From positions 930,001-994,000 of the forward strand of contig NC_050722.1 in assembly GCF_013402915.1 (NCBI RefSeq): a DNA stretch of 64,000 nucleotides. Direction: 5' to 3'. Numbering within the stretch: the first letter of the stretch is position 1; each line of letters starts with the position of its first letter. Of the stretch, positions 47,961-57,546 are shown one piece after another. This stretch comes from Zygotorulaspora mrakii. Its lineage: Eukaryota; Ascomycota; Saccharomycetes; Saccharomycetales; Saccharomycetaceae. The translations under genes were made by a program, and so were the position numbers. The notes below the pieces were generated by a model. The model was not told the origin of the DNA, made no database searches, and saw nothing but the letters and a program-made list of their open reading frames with translations.

Positions 47961-50621
47961 CCTTCCCTGAGCACCAATAGCAGCAGGACCATTGCCACCA
48001 GCCGCCATATGTCTTGGCGCACTAACATAGCTAGGCCCTATTCTTCCCTGAGGTAATTTACCACGTCTATTCACAAGTTCGTCATAGGTCAAACCATCAC
48101 CACCTTCTCTATTGTAGTACGTCAATCTGTGTTTGTCAATTGTTATGTGTTTGTTCTTTGAATGAAGCTCTACAATAGCATTATCTCCATTAACATCCTT
48201 CACAATACCTAACTGACCTTTGTAACCGGCAGTACGGATTCTAACAGTCTTTCCAAGAGCTAAATCGCGTCCCATTCTCAATTGCTGTGGTTGCTGTATG
48301 GCTACCTTGGATGGTGGCCCCATCTTTGACATGAGGTCCGGATTGATTTTATTCAAATCTAGTTTATTATTTAGAACATTATCCCTTGATGCTACAGCTT
48401 CTACATTCAATGGATTTACAAGGAAAACACCTGCATTTTCCACTATTTTTTTTGACATCACAAAAACTTGTTGAGATTGAATGTACAAAACCTGACCCTC
48501 TCTACGAGCACCAACTTTCTCCACAACAGTATCTCCAATTTTGATTTCATTACCGCTGGTATCCACAGTTGCTACACGAGAACGAGAAGTATTGATTTTT
48601 CCGAGAATTGAACCCTTTGTGATTGTTGATACCTTACCGCTTTCGTCAATTACTTTGAATATATCATGACCGGCCTGGATAATACATGCTGCATTCTTTG
48701 CACTAAGTTCAACGATATCATGTAATGAGTATTCACTTGATGTTGGAGTAGAATCTAGCGATTTTGCTAAATTGTTTGCAGTTATAGTAACCTCTTCTCT
48801 TGTCTGGTTGGACATAAATGTAACTTGTCCTTGCTTTACGGTAAGCACCAAACCAGCATCACCTTGATGCTCACCACTTATGACTGTAACATGATCACCA
48901 GGTTCAAAGATCTTTCTTAAACTTGACATTAAAAATTCTAACGGTTTCGGAAATTCAGGGACTCTCACAGTTGCAACATCCGATGCCGTTTTGACCACAA
49001 TACCCTTAGAGCCGCGCTGCTCCCCGTTTAAAACTTCAACACGGTCCCCAGCTTGAAAAGTAACACGAGCTGCTTGTGCTTTCTTTATTGTTTGAGAAAT
49101 TGTTGTCAAATCAACAGCACCTTCTTTAGACCCAAAGCGTGCCAGTTCTTCAACCGTTGGTTGAATGTTTTTACCTTCTATGTGTTGAATCCTAAAAGAT
49201 TTAAATAAGTATCCATCCACATAATCGTCGTTTTTATAAGTGAAATGATGGTCATCCCTCTTATACAAATTGGCTTGATCCAATCTCAATGCCATCGTTG
49301 GATTAAAAAGCTGAGGAGGCGGCCTTTGAGCATATGTAGGGCGTCTTGCCTTACGCTGGTTCGTCACTGGATCTATCTCATCAAACTTACCATAATCCAA
49401 CCGAGGAACCATCTTTAACATAACTTCTAGATTGTTTTCACTGATTTGATCAACTACAGCTAAATCTCCCTTATAAATACCTCTTTTGATACGCACGTAA
49501 CTACCTTCTTTTAACGTTACATCATCTGATTTATTAGGTTTCAATAACAATGGTAATTCCTGCACTGGAATTAGCAGCTTTTGTGATATGTATATGTCTG
49601 GAACACCGTTACAAAACTTTTCGACGACAGACTGCTTTGGTGCTTCCATATAAATTCTGCCAGTGTAGTTGTCTCTTTGGAAGATTGACAAAATCTTAAG
49701 TTTTTTGTTTCCCATAGCTCTGTCCAAATTGAATTTTTTCTTCAGTAGTTTACGAACTAGCTCCTTCTCTTTACCAGGTCTACAACGAACACCCCATATA
49801 GTAGCAGTATCAACACTAGGTAATAAAAACCTTTGAGGAACATAGCCGTCCTGTGCTGCTGCACGATACTGCTTTGAACTACTTCTACCGTAACGCTCCC
49901 TTAATTCCTTAGCCAATTTCTGAGCATCCTCCTCTGAAGACTTGTTTAGATCCTGATCTAGCTGTCTATGTAGCCTATCCTCCCGCTGTGCCTCCGAACT
50001 TTCGTCTTCATCATCACCACGTGTGATGAAACCTTCACGCACCAATTCAGATTCTTCCTCGTCTTCCTCGTCCTCGTCATCATCACTCACTTCAGCTTCA
50101 ATATCTAAAAATCTATTCCTTTCCTGGCGACGCTTTTTGGAGTGACGTTCAACTCCATTCTCTTCATCTTCATCTTCGTCATCTTCATCATCTTCGTCAT
50201 CTTCGTCCTCGTTGCCACCATTGGTTTCTCCTTCCTCCTCAATCTTTTTGGCAGCATAGACTTCTTCGTTACCTTCTTCAGCATCCTCTTCCCATGGACG
50301 TTTTTTAGAGTCATCATCATTAACCTTGGACGAATCACTGCTCTGTTGACCGTGGACTCCGCCTTGCTCTTGATTTTGAGTATCTTCAACTTCAGGACTC
50401 ATAGATTCTTGCTTCTTTTCAGAATCAGCTGAAATACCTTCTGATGGTGTTTCTGATTCCACAGCAGGACTGTCGTGCTTACTCTGATCTGCACGTTTCT
50501 GTGTTTGCGGGTCTATCTCCACTTCTTTGGTAGCCGCATCCCCTCCTGTACCTTCTAACACTGAAGAGGGCCGCTCTTGGACTTCACCTTCTCGGTGTCG
50601 ACCGATTTCTTCTTCGTTCAT
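47430..50621 (-). CDS. SPT5: Transcription elongation factor Spt5
   Basis: Large subunit of the Spt4/Spt5 (DSIF) elongation factor that clamps RNA polymerases I and II. A long acidic N-terminal region (about 1-240, with runs of Asp/Glu) is followed by the NGN domain (about 275-365, containing IWGVRCRPGKEKELVRKLLK), then several KOW domains, for example GSYVRIKRGIYKGDLAVVDQ, AGDRVEVLNGEQRGSKGIVV and PGDHVTVISGEHQGDAG. The C-terminal region (about 890-1063) holds some 15 S/T-x-W-G repeats, the phosphorylated CTR. The length (1063 aa) is the same as in S. cerevisiae. Acidic and WGG regions create spurious overlapping frames. Confidence 0.97.
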   Translation of the reverse strand: MNEEEIGRHREGEVQERPSSVLEGTGGDAATKEVEIDPQTQKRADQSKHDSPAVESETPSEGISADSEKKQESMSPEVEDTQNQEQGGVHGQQSSDSSKVNDDDSKKRPWEEDAEEGNEEVYAAKKIEEEGETNGGNEDEDDEDDEDDEDEDEENGVERHSKKRRQERNRFLDIEAEVSDDDEDEEDEEESELVREGFITRGDDEDESSEAQREDRLHRQLDQDLNKSSEEDAQKLAKELRERYGRSSSKQYRAAAQDGYVPQRFLLPSVDTATIWGVRCRPGKEKELVRKLLKKKFNLDRAMGNKKLKILSIFQRDNYTGRIYMEAPKQSVVEKFCNGVPDIYISQKLLIPVQELPLLLKPNKSDDVTLKEGSYVRIKRGIYKGDLAVVDQISENNLEVMLKMVPRLDYGKFDEIDPVTNQRKARRPTYAQRPPPQLFNPTMALRLDQANLYKRDDHHFTYKNDDYVDGYLFKSFRIQHIEGKNIQPTVEELARFGSKEGAVDLTTISQTIKKAQAARVTFQAGDRVEVLNGEQRGSKGIVVKTASDVATVRVPEFPKPLEFLMSSLRKIFEPGDHVTVISGEHQGDAGLVLTVKQGQVTFMSNQTREEVTITANNLAKSLDSTPTSSEYSLHDIVELSAKNAACIIQAGHDIFKVIDESGKVSTITKGSILGKINTSRSRVATVDTSGNEIKIGDTVVEKVGARREGQVLYIQSQQVFVMSKKIVENAGVFLVNPLNVEAVASRDNVLNNKLDLNKINPDLMSKMGPPSKVAIQQPQQLRMGRDLALGKTVRIRTAGYKGQLGIVKDVNGDNAIVELHSKNKHITIDKHRLTYYNREGGDGLTYDELVNRRGKLPQGRIGPSYVSAPRHMAAGGNGPAAIGAQGRPLSGGMTPGWSSFDGGKTPAATAQAAGGASAWGGSSQWGGASTWGGQGAGNASSWGGTSTWGGQGSGATSTWGGNSAWGNKSSWGGASTWASGGEANGASSTWGGRGDKSAYGGTSTWGGNNNTNNGGSSSWGNSGAAQQGHNSTWGGAQQETGNKSAWGDQGNRSSYGNGSTWGA

Positions 50622-50894
50622 CTTTGAAGTAGATCAAATACTTCAAAACCACGTCAGTGATTGCTTGTTTAGTATAGCTCTTCTATGTAAAACGAAAATA
50701 GTACCGTCATATGCCAAATTATTATTCCGGTTTACTGTCGCCCGTTTTCCTGGAAAACTTTTCTACAACAAAGAAAGCAGGCTGGGTAAGCTAGCTTAAA
50801 GACCCTTTCAACTGAAGAGATATGTCTATGTAAGGTGTGTTGCGAGACCAGTTGAGAGCTTTCGGAGGCATCAAGACGCTATGAACCGTTCCAA

Positions 50895-51416
50895 ATGGAC
50901 TTAAATTATAAGAAAGTGGAAGCTTTCATGAAGGTAAAGATTCCACAAGAAATCGAAGATGAGATATTAGCTGTTTATGCGAATTGTTCAATGGAGCATG
51001 ATATGACAATAAAGGAACTTGACTTTTATTTTAGTGAGTTACAGCTGTCAAAAGAACTTCGGAAGATGGTATCCCCGTCAGAATTGAGCATACTGGATAC
51101 AGATATCATAGATTTTGAAAGGTTGTTGCAATGCACATACCATCTATTGATTTTCATGGATAATGAAGAGATTATAGATGAAATGTGGAGACTTTTGATA
51201 CATGCCAGTGGTCGAGATGTGTCGTTCCCACAAGTTCTTTTGAAAAACCATGTTCTAAGTCTCAAGGATGTCCAAAAGATGTCCAACTCTGTTGGTGCAG
51301 AATCTTCCGATGGGATTATTGAGATGGTTTCTTGCGCTACATCGGGCAAAAGAGTTTACATAACATATTTGGATTTTGCTTATATATTAGGTAAATTGGG
51401 ATATTTAAGGTTTTGA
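50895..51416 (+). CDS. RAD33: Nucleotide excision repair protein Rad33
   Basis: Partner of Rad4 and Rad34 in nucleotide excision repair, with a centrin-like EF-hand fold lacking calcium ligands. The 173-residue product aligns with S. cerevisiae Rad33 (177 aa): PQEIEDEILAVYANCSMEHD near the start, then RDVSFPQVLLKNHVLSLKDV and the C-terminal TYLDFAYILGKLGYLRF. A 7-codon uORF at 50881-50904 overlaps the start codon in another frame. RAD33 is convergent with ERV25 (15 nt between stops) as in YML011C/YML012W. Confidence 0.95.
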   Translation: MDLNYKKVEAFMKVKIPQEIEDEILAVYANCSMEHDMTIKELDFYFSELQLSKELRKMVSPSELSILDTDIIDFERLLQCTYHLLIFMDNEEIIDEMWRLLIHASGRDVSFPQVLLKNHVLSLKDVQKMSNSVGAESSDGIIEMVSCATSGKRVYITYLDFAYILGKLGYLRF

Positions 51417-51431
51417 ATATGATGAAATCGC

Positions 51432-52073
51432 TTAAATGATATGCTTGGCCTTGAAATAATTTCTTAAGTAGTTGACTTGCCATAATCCCAAACTGATGAG
51501 AACAATAATGACAATCACCGAAAAATTTCTGACCCTTCTGTTAGTTGACTCATTTGTGTCTCTGAGTCTTTCTTCTCTGTTTTTCAAATATTGTAACTCC
51601 TCAACAATTTCGTCAGCTAATTCCTCAATTTTACGCAACTCGACTTCAATAGGTTTCAGCTTCTCTGAAGCGCTGATCTTATTCCAATCACGGGCCTGTG
51701 AACCACTTTCGATGTCCAGCTCGACAGATCTACTCATAGATCTTCCTTTGAATTGAGCGACATTCTCTAAACAAATATCAAATGAGGTGGTTGAAGGAGC
51801 TGTGAAAACAACACGCACTTCGTCTGCGAAGTCCCTCTTTCTACGGTACTCGTTTCCAATAGAATCATAGATATATAAACTTAGAACTTGGCCATCCCCG
51901 ACATGACCGTCACTTGTAACATCAACAACGACCAATTGACCTTCAGATACAAAGTCACGAATGCAAATTGGCTCCGGCTTTTCCGAGGCTGATATTTCAT
52001 AGCGAAGAGCATTTACACTCTGCACAAAACATGATAGGACCAAGTATACTAAGCCGTAGATAGCCTTCTGCAT
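51432..52073 (-). CDS. ERV25: p24 cargo receptor Erv25
   Basis: p24-delta family protein of COPII vesicles, acting with Emp24 in ER-to-Golgi transport of GPI-anchored proteins. A signal peptide spans about 1-22. A luminal GOLD domain is followed by a coiled coil (about 145-175) and one transmembrane helix (about 183-203, [18 protein letters not shown]). The short cytoplasmic tail ends FKAKHII, close to the S. cerevisiae tail. The length is 213 aa against 211. Confidence 0.96.
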   Translation of the reverse strand: MQKAIYGLVYLVLSCFVQSVNALRYEISASEKPEPICIRDFVSEGQLVVVDVTSDGHVGDGQVLSLYIYDSIGNEYRRKRDFADEVRVVFTAPSTTSFDICLENVAQFKGRSMSRSVELDIESGSQARDWNKISASEKLKPIEVELRKIEELADEIVEELQYLKNREERLRDTNESTNRRVRNFSVIVIIVLISLGLWQVNYLRNYFKAKHII

Positions 52074-52288
52074 TCTTAACCGTGGATTGCGCTTTGAAGT
52101 TATACTTCAAGGAGAAGTTTGAATTATTGTACTAGTTAAAGGTACGTTTTGTATATTCCAGGTTGGCCTTTAAGCCTGGACGCGTCAAAATAATGAAAAA
52201 AAAAAAATGAAAAGCGATCTTTTAAACACATTCGAAGTATTAATAACTTGAAAATGAATTCTATATACAGAATAATGCAGTGTGTTAT

Positions 52289-55258
52289 TTACATTTTTTT
52301 GATAGCCCAGGAAGATGGTGGGTACTTATCGTTTATATTAGGTCCAATGATGGCTCGAACGGGTTTCTTGTTAAGCAGATAGAGTTCACTGACGCGATGA
52401 ATATCGGGCACGGAAACATCAAGCAGCTGCTCTCTTCTTGTTTGTCTCATCTTATCAGTGACTCCAGAGTAGAAAAACATCGATCCCTCACTCTTTCTAC
52501 TAACTGGAGCATCTATTTGTTGAAATATGGTTAGTTTCGCTTCATTTAAATCGGAATTATTCCAATTAGTATCGTTCAGTACAAAAGAAACAGATTTGTC
52601 AAAAGTATCTAATGCGGCCAGCGGTCTAGGGTCTCTGTAGGAGTAGAAATTGAACAACCCTTCCAATGCGCTGTATGCAGCACCTCCGCCATATGCCCCA
52701 CCTTTCTCTCTGATTTCACGATGTAAATATTTGAAAGTTAGCAAGTTCGCCAGTACTTGTAATGGAGCACCATCTTCGTGGGTATAAGACACTCCATGTA
52801 AGGAAGCAGCAGCGTAGCTGACCTGAAATGGAAAATCGATTAACGTATTATTAATGGTTCCATTTTCAGAAAGTAACGGAAATGCTGTAGTGCTAATACC
52901 GCCTTTATTAGTTGCGACAGGGAGGGTTCTCATAAAGCGTTGAGCTTTCTCACAAGTTTCATTTGCGCATACAGTTGAATCGGTAGTAATGAAAAATTCC
53001 AAACCTTGAGATCCTATCAAGTGTTTTTTTAGTTCTACCAATTTATTTACAATGTGTTCTTGAAAAGCTGGCTCATCTTCGAGCATGCCACTTAAGTTCG
53101 CAATAAACTGCACCTGCTGGATTCCTGATAGATTTTCGCATATTGCCTTTGTTTGACTTATGTGGGCAGCAGCAAATCCACGGGCAAACGAATGCCCCGA
53201 TTCCGCTACCGAGGCGGTATTCGACGAAACTAAAGACCTAATGAGAATTTTAATCTTCTCGCTATGTTTCTTGAAGTCCGTCTCGATTAATAACTTTTTC
53301 CAAATATCGAAAATATGATCAGTCTTTGAATTAAGAGACCATCCGTCAAACCTGAGAGATAGTCTGGGTTCGCATGTAACGGGATCAGCTGTAACTTCGA
53401 TATGGGTTGAAACGCCACCGGTATGAAGCTTCATATCATCTTCAATATCACTGTAATCTTGAGTAGAAGTGCCTAAGCTGGTCAAAGAATCAGCAAACAG
53501 AGGTAAATAGGGATACAGTTTCAAAGGAATGGAATCGTTCAATAGCCTTTTGGCTCTAAGGTATGTGATCCCATTAGTGTCGGTGATACGGCATGTGATA
53601 TTTTCGGCTAAAGGATCTAGCTCATAGGTATCACCTACGCGAGGTATATCAGTCAATTTCAGACTTGGTAAGGAAGACAAATCTTCGACTGAGTTTTGCT
53701 TTTTTTGCAAATATAATCCCCTATCGTAAATGGCTTTTCGGTCGTCCTCATTTAAAGACTTTATCTTTGTTTTAAGGCGTTCAGATTCTTCTATTTCTAA
53801 TTTCTTAGAAAAATCTGCATCACCTTCCATAGAAAAGTTGAAAGAAGGTTTGCCAATTATATATTTCTCCAACAGGTCCTGAAATAATTTGTCACCATGC
53901 TGCTCCAGCTCTTCACGAAAGCGAGTTAAAATGTCGTCAAACTGAAGTGTCTCAAATGGGTCAACACCATTTGACCAGTTTGGCAATATAGAATATAACA
54001 ATTGTAGCCCAAAATCAGACTTTTGATCCTTTTTACTCAACTCAAGTTGCTGGATGATAGCATCGATCTTCTTGCGATCAAAGGGTGTTGCTTGCAATTC
54101 TTGAAAGGTTTCTATGACTATTGTTCTAAACTGATCTAGATCACGCACTCCTTGGACACCAATGGTCAGAAAATTGGCAGCAGTAGCCGATTCAAAACCT
54201 GAGTTAACAGAAAAATCCAATCCAACGCCTGATTCAATCAATCTTTGAAAGAATACGGAAGAATGACCATCCATTAGTAAATTACCAAGCACCTTAAGAA
54301 GGAAGGTTTCATAGATGTCATGTGGAGAACCACAAATCCAGGTCATTGACGTTTTTAACTGTCTATCTGGTGGTAACATCGTGTCCAATTCACCTTCAGT
54401 ATTCACGTCAATAGGTACTGATAACTCTACTGGAAGCAAAACTGTTTGATTTTTTATTCTCTTTCCATAGCCCGCAAATGCGTTGTTTAAAGATTTCAAA
54501 GTACTGTCCAGAGGAAAGTTACCATAAGTAAATGTTTTTGCATTTGATGGATGATAATTTGTTTTGTGGAAATCCACCAATTCGTGATAGTACAAGTCTG
54601 TTATTTTCTTGGGGTTACCACCAGAGTCATTCAATGAGGGATATATTGAATTTTGATATGCTACCCAAAAATAGTAATTGGCATTCGATATTTGGCCTTT
54701 CATTTCATTATACACAACACCTTTGAATACAATATCACTCTTGGAATCCATAACATTTTCATGTTCTAATCTCCAGCCCTCCTGATAAAAATCTTCCGAT
54801 TTAAGTAATGGGTTCAATGTGGAATCAATGTAAACATCTCGTAAATTTTTGAAGTCTGTCATATTAGTCGTGGAAAAAGGGAAGAGAGTGTAATCAGGGC
54901 CTGTCATTGCGTTCATAAAATTTGAAAGAGATCTATTCAACATTTTGAAGAACGGGTCCCTGACTGGATACTTTTGAGAGCCACATAACGTAGTATGCTC
55001 CAAAATGTGAGGAACGCCGGTTGCATCCGGTGGATTAGTTTTAAATGCAATGCTAAAGCTGTTATTTTTATCATCTCTGTCGATATGTAAATGCTCTGCC
55101 CCTGTCTGACTATGAACCAACCCGACAGCAGTTAACTTGAATTCTGGTACTGCCATAGTACGTTTGACTTCAAACCCATGGATTATTCCACCAACGGGAT
55201 ACTTTCTAAGCACCTTTTTCTGGGCATAGGATGAATAAAATCTCTGAAACCGCAACAT
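52289..55258 (-). CDS. CYM1: Mitochondrial presequence protease Cym1 (M16C)
   Basis: Metalloprotease of the mitochondrial matrix or intermembrane space that degrades cleaved presequences, the PreP family. The N-terminal 15 residues form a basic targeting segment. The inverted zinc motif HILEH (His84, Glu87, His88) and the distal Glu185 (YNEMKG) are all present. The C-terminal half holds the Arg/Tyr substrate-binding part (REKGGAYGGGAAYSA). The length of 989 aa is identical to S. cerevisiae Cym1. It diverges from NPL3 over 388 bp. Confidence 0.97.
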   Translation of the reverse strand: MLRFQRFYSSYAQKKVLRKYPVGGIIHGFEVKRTMAVPEFKLTAVGLVHSQTGAEHLHIDRDDKNNSFSIAFKTNPPDATGVPHILEHTTLCGSQKYPVRDPFFKMLNRSLSNFMNAMTGPDYTLFPFSTTNMTDFKNLRDVYIDSTLNPLLKSEDFYQEGWRLEHENVMDSKSDIVFKGVVYNEMKGQISNANYYFWVAYQNSIYPSLNDSGGNPKKITDLYYHELVDFHKTNYHPSNAKTFTYGNFPLDSTLKSLNNAFAGYGKRIKNQTVLLPVELSVPIDVNTEGELDTMLPPDRQLKTSMTWICGSPHDIYETFLLKVLGNLLMDGHSSVFFQRLIESGVGLDFSVNSGFESATAANFLTIGVQGVRDLDQFRTIVIETFQELQATPFDRKKIDAIIQQLELSKKDQKSDFGLQLLYSILPNWSNGVDPFETLQFDDILTRFREELEQHGDKLFQDLLEKYIIGKPSFNFSMEGDADFSKKLEIEESERLKTKIKSLNEDDRKAIYDRGLYLQKKQNSVEDLSSLPSLKLTDIPRVGDTYELDPLAENITCRITDTNGITYLRAKRLLNDSIPLKLYPYLPLFADSLTSLGTSTQDYSDIEDDMKLHTGGVSTHIEVTADPVTCEPRLSLRFDGWSLNSKTDHIFDIWKKLLIETDFKKHSEKIKILIRSLVSSNTASVAESGHSFARGFAAAHISQTKAICENLSGIQQVQFIANLSGMLEDEPAFQEHIVNKLVELKKHLIGSQGLEFFITTDSTVCANETCEKAQRFMRTLPVATNKGGISTTAFPLLSENGTINNTLIDFPFQVSYAAASLHGVSYTHEDGAPLQVLANLLTFKYLHREIREKGGAYGGGAAYSALEGLFNFYSYRDPRPLAALDTFDKSVSFVLNDTNWNNSDLNEAKLTIFQQIDAPVSRKSEGSMFFYSGVTDKMRQTRREQLLDVSVPDIHRVSELYLLNKKPVRAIIGPNINDKYPPSSWAIKKM

Positions 55259-55646
55259 TTCAAATAGAGAGCCCTTTTACCAATTGTATACTTTGTAGTC
55301 ACTCTCAGGCGCTATTAAACACAATCACAAAAAATACAGCCAAAAATCCTATCTAAGCAAATGAATATAGCACTCTAAGCCTTGCATAGGCTTCAGTATA
55401 GTTGAATCAATCCTCAAACTGTTGAGCTAGGTTACTTATGCCCGCATCAATATGCCAAATCAACGCTATCCAATCTTGGCTTACCTATCGACGTAACCCG
55501 TCTTCATCATACTTGACGGCATTTGGAAGTTTTTTCATTTTATAAGCAACTGGTGGCAAAAAAGACGCCAATATGTTTTATGACACTTCAAGACGAGTTT
55601 AGTGTGAAATATTGAGAGCGTTTTACCTCATTGAACGTAGAATAAT
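55259..55646. other. Divergent promoter region CYM1-NPL3
   Basis: 388 bp between the divergent genes CYM1 and NPL3. The only site I recognise is the PACE element near NPL3, listed separately. No gene is present. Confidence 0.45.
55552..55560 (+). promoter_or_regulatory. PACE-like Rpn4 site between CYM1 and NPL3
   Basis: GGTGGCAAA, the exact PACE core, followed by a run of A. It is 87 bp upstream of the NPL3 ATG and 294 bp from that of CYM1. Rpn4 controls proteasome genes and also other protein-quality genes; which of the two neighbours responds, if any, cannot be told from the sequence. Confidence 0.65.
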
Positions 55647-56846
55647 ATGTCAGAATCATACGAACAACCACCAGTGGCCCCAGAAGAGTATGAAGCCCCA
55701 GCTGCTGAACCTGTAGAACAGACGGGAGCTCCAGAAGAGGAAGAGCAGGTACCTCCTCCTCAGCCAGAACACGATGAAATGGAACGTCAGCATGAACCAA
55801 TGAGTCACCATGAACCAATGGATCATCACATGGATGATCGTTATCATCAACCGGGTCCTCAACCATACTACCCACCTCCCCCACAATTGGAAGGTGAATT
55901 ATCCACTACTAGACTTTTTGTCAGACCATTCCCTTTCGATGTTCAAGACTCCGAATTGAATGAAATATTTACGCCATTTGGTCCTATGAAAGAGGTCAAG
56001 ATTCTTAATGGCTTTGCATTTGTGGAATTCGAAGAAGCTGACTCTGCCTCAAGAGCAATCGAAGAAGTCAATGGTAAGACCTTTGCCAACCAGCCTCTGG
56101 AAGTTATGTTCTCCAAACTACCACCTAAAAGATACCGTATTATGTTAAGGAATTTACCTGAAGGTTGTTCGTGGCAAGAACTTAAAGATTTGGCACGTGA
56201 GAATAGCTTAGAGACCACTTTCTCAAGTGTCAATACTAGAGATTTTGACGGAACTGGTGCCTTAGAATTCCCAACTGAAGAAGTTTTAGTTGAGGCTTTG
56301 GAGAAGTTGAACAATATTGAATTTAGAGGCTCTGTCATTACAGTTGAAAGAGATGACAACCCCCCTCCTATCAGAAGATCTAATAGAGGTGGCTTCAGAG
56401 GTCGTGGTGGCTTCAGAGGCGGCTTCGGTGGCAGAGGCGGATACGGTTTCAGAGGTGGATACGGTGGTCCAAGAGGCGGTTTCGGAGGCCCAAGAGGCGG
56501 CTTTGGTGGCCCAAGAGGTGGCTACGGTGGTCCAAGAGGTGGATTTGGTGGTCCAAGAGGTGATTACGGTGGCCCTAGAGGTGGATTTGGCGGCCCAAGA
56601 GGCGGCTATGGTGGTCCAAGAGGCGATTATGGTGGTCCAAGAGGTGGATTCGGCGGTCCAAGAGGTGGATTCGGCGGTCCAAGAGGCGGCTATGGTGGTC
56701 CAAGAGGCGGATTCGGTGGCCCAAGAGGCGGATATGGTGCCCCAAGGGGTGACTACGGTGCTCCAAGGGGTGACTACGGTGCTCCAAGAGATTCTTACAG
56801 AAGTAGAGATGCTCCTCCACGCGAAAGATCCCCAACAAGACAATAA
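55647..56846 (+). CDS. NPL3: SR-like mRNA-binding protein Npl3
   Basis: Shuttling RNA-binding protein in mRNA export, splicing and elongation. A Pro/Glu/Gln-rich N-terminus (about 1-85) is followed by RRM1 (about 90-165, [20 protein letters not shown]) and an SR-type second RRM (about 168-245) with [13 protein letters not shown] in place of RNP motifs. Some 130 residues of RGG repeats follow. The end RERSPTRQ retains the serine phosphorylated by Sky1 in S. cerevisiae. The length is 399 aa against 414. Confidence 0.97.
   Translation: MSESYEQPPVAPEEYEAPAAEPVEQTGAPEEEEQVPPPQPEHDEMERQHEPMSHHEPMDHHMDDRYHQPGPQPYYPPPPQLEGELSTTRLFVRPFPFDVQDSELNEIFTPFGPMKEVKILNGFAFVEFEEADSASRAIEEVNGKTFANQPLEVMFSKLPPKRYRIMLRNLPEGCSWQELKDLARENSLETTFSSVNTRDFDGTGALEFPTEEVLVEALEKLNNIEFRGSVITVERDDNPPPIRRSNRGGFRGRGGFRGGFGGRGGYGFRGGYGGPRGGFGGPRGGFGGPRGGYGGPRGGFGGPRGDYGGPRGGFGGPRGGYGGPRGDYGGPRGGFGGPRGGFGGPRGGYGGPRGGFGGPRGGYGAPRGDYGAPRGDYGAPRDSYRSRDAPPRERSPTRQ
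56390..56795 (+). repeat. RGG-box tandem repeat of NPL3
   Basis: Tandem repeat of a 24-bp-like unit encoding G-G-F/Y-G-G-P-R-G, about 16 copies, with nearly identical codons between neighbours. The pattern keeps other frames open on both strands (for example 56317-56889 on + and 56286-56843 on -), which are shadows. Confidence 0.9.
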
Positions 56847-57546
56847 ACGGATATTCTTTTCCGTTATTGAACATTGCCTGAAGAGATAAGAAACTATCCC
56901 AGTTACGTATCATTTTTAAGTTTTTTTGTTCCATGTTCCCTTTAGTATAGTTATCAAGATTTCTGTTTCCTTCTAGGCTTCCTGTATCCAAAGTATTCGA
57001 ATGGATCAATAATAAAGTGGAAAAGAAGAGCAAACAAGAAAAAAAAATTTTATAGTGGATCTTATCATTAAGTTATCTCTCCAATCTCCAAATGTATTAA
57101 TTTTCCTTCAGTATCCAATTTGTAAATATTTTTTCTCGCCTAATATGGAATATCAGTGGGCAGACCTTTTACACTCACAAATTGAGGGAAGGTGTATTAT
57201 AATCGAACGTGTATCTTTATTTTCCTCTGTTTTCTGATTTTCACCTATCACACTAATTCTTCAACGACGTTGCAAATCTTGATATATTGTTTTTTGTCGA
57301 GTTGCAGATCGTAAAAAGAACCCTTTATGCATATCAGCGCAGAAATTCAATATGTTTCATTTTCTGTGACTGTCATTTTGATCCTTCAGCATTTGCGTCT
57401 TCAGAAAAATTCAACTAATAATATTTTTGCATGTTTTATTTATCTGTATAATATCTCAATTATAAAGTATAGCATTCCCATTGGAATGCGATCTCACAGC
57501 TTTTATTGATGGTGTTTATCATGAAGGTCATCTCGCATATATTTTA
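56847..57546. other. Convergent intergenic region NPL3-UBX2
   Basis: 700 bp between the convergent genes NPL3 and UBX2, AT-rich with several TA-rich tracts usable for polyadenylation. It is long for a convergent gap in this window. Short 60-70-codon frames show no protein features. No RNA gene was recognised. Confidence 0.45.

Noticed and set aside
56286..56889. Open frames of 185 (minus) and 190 (plus) codons over the NPL3 RGG region
   Set aside because: Shadows of the GGPRG repeat; the true frame is fixed by the two RRMs upstream and the RERSPTRQ end.
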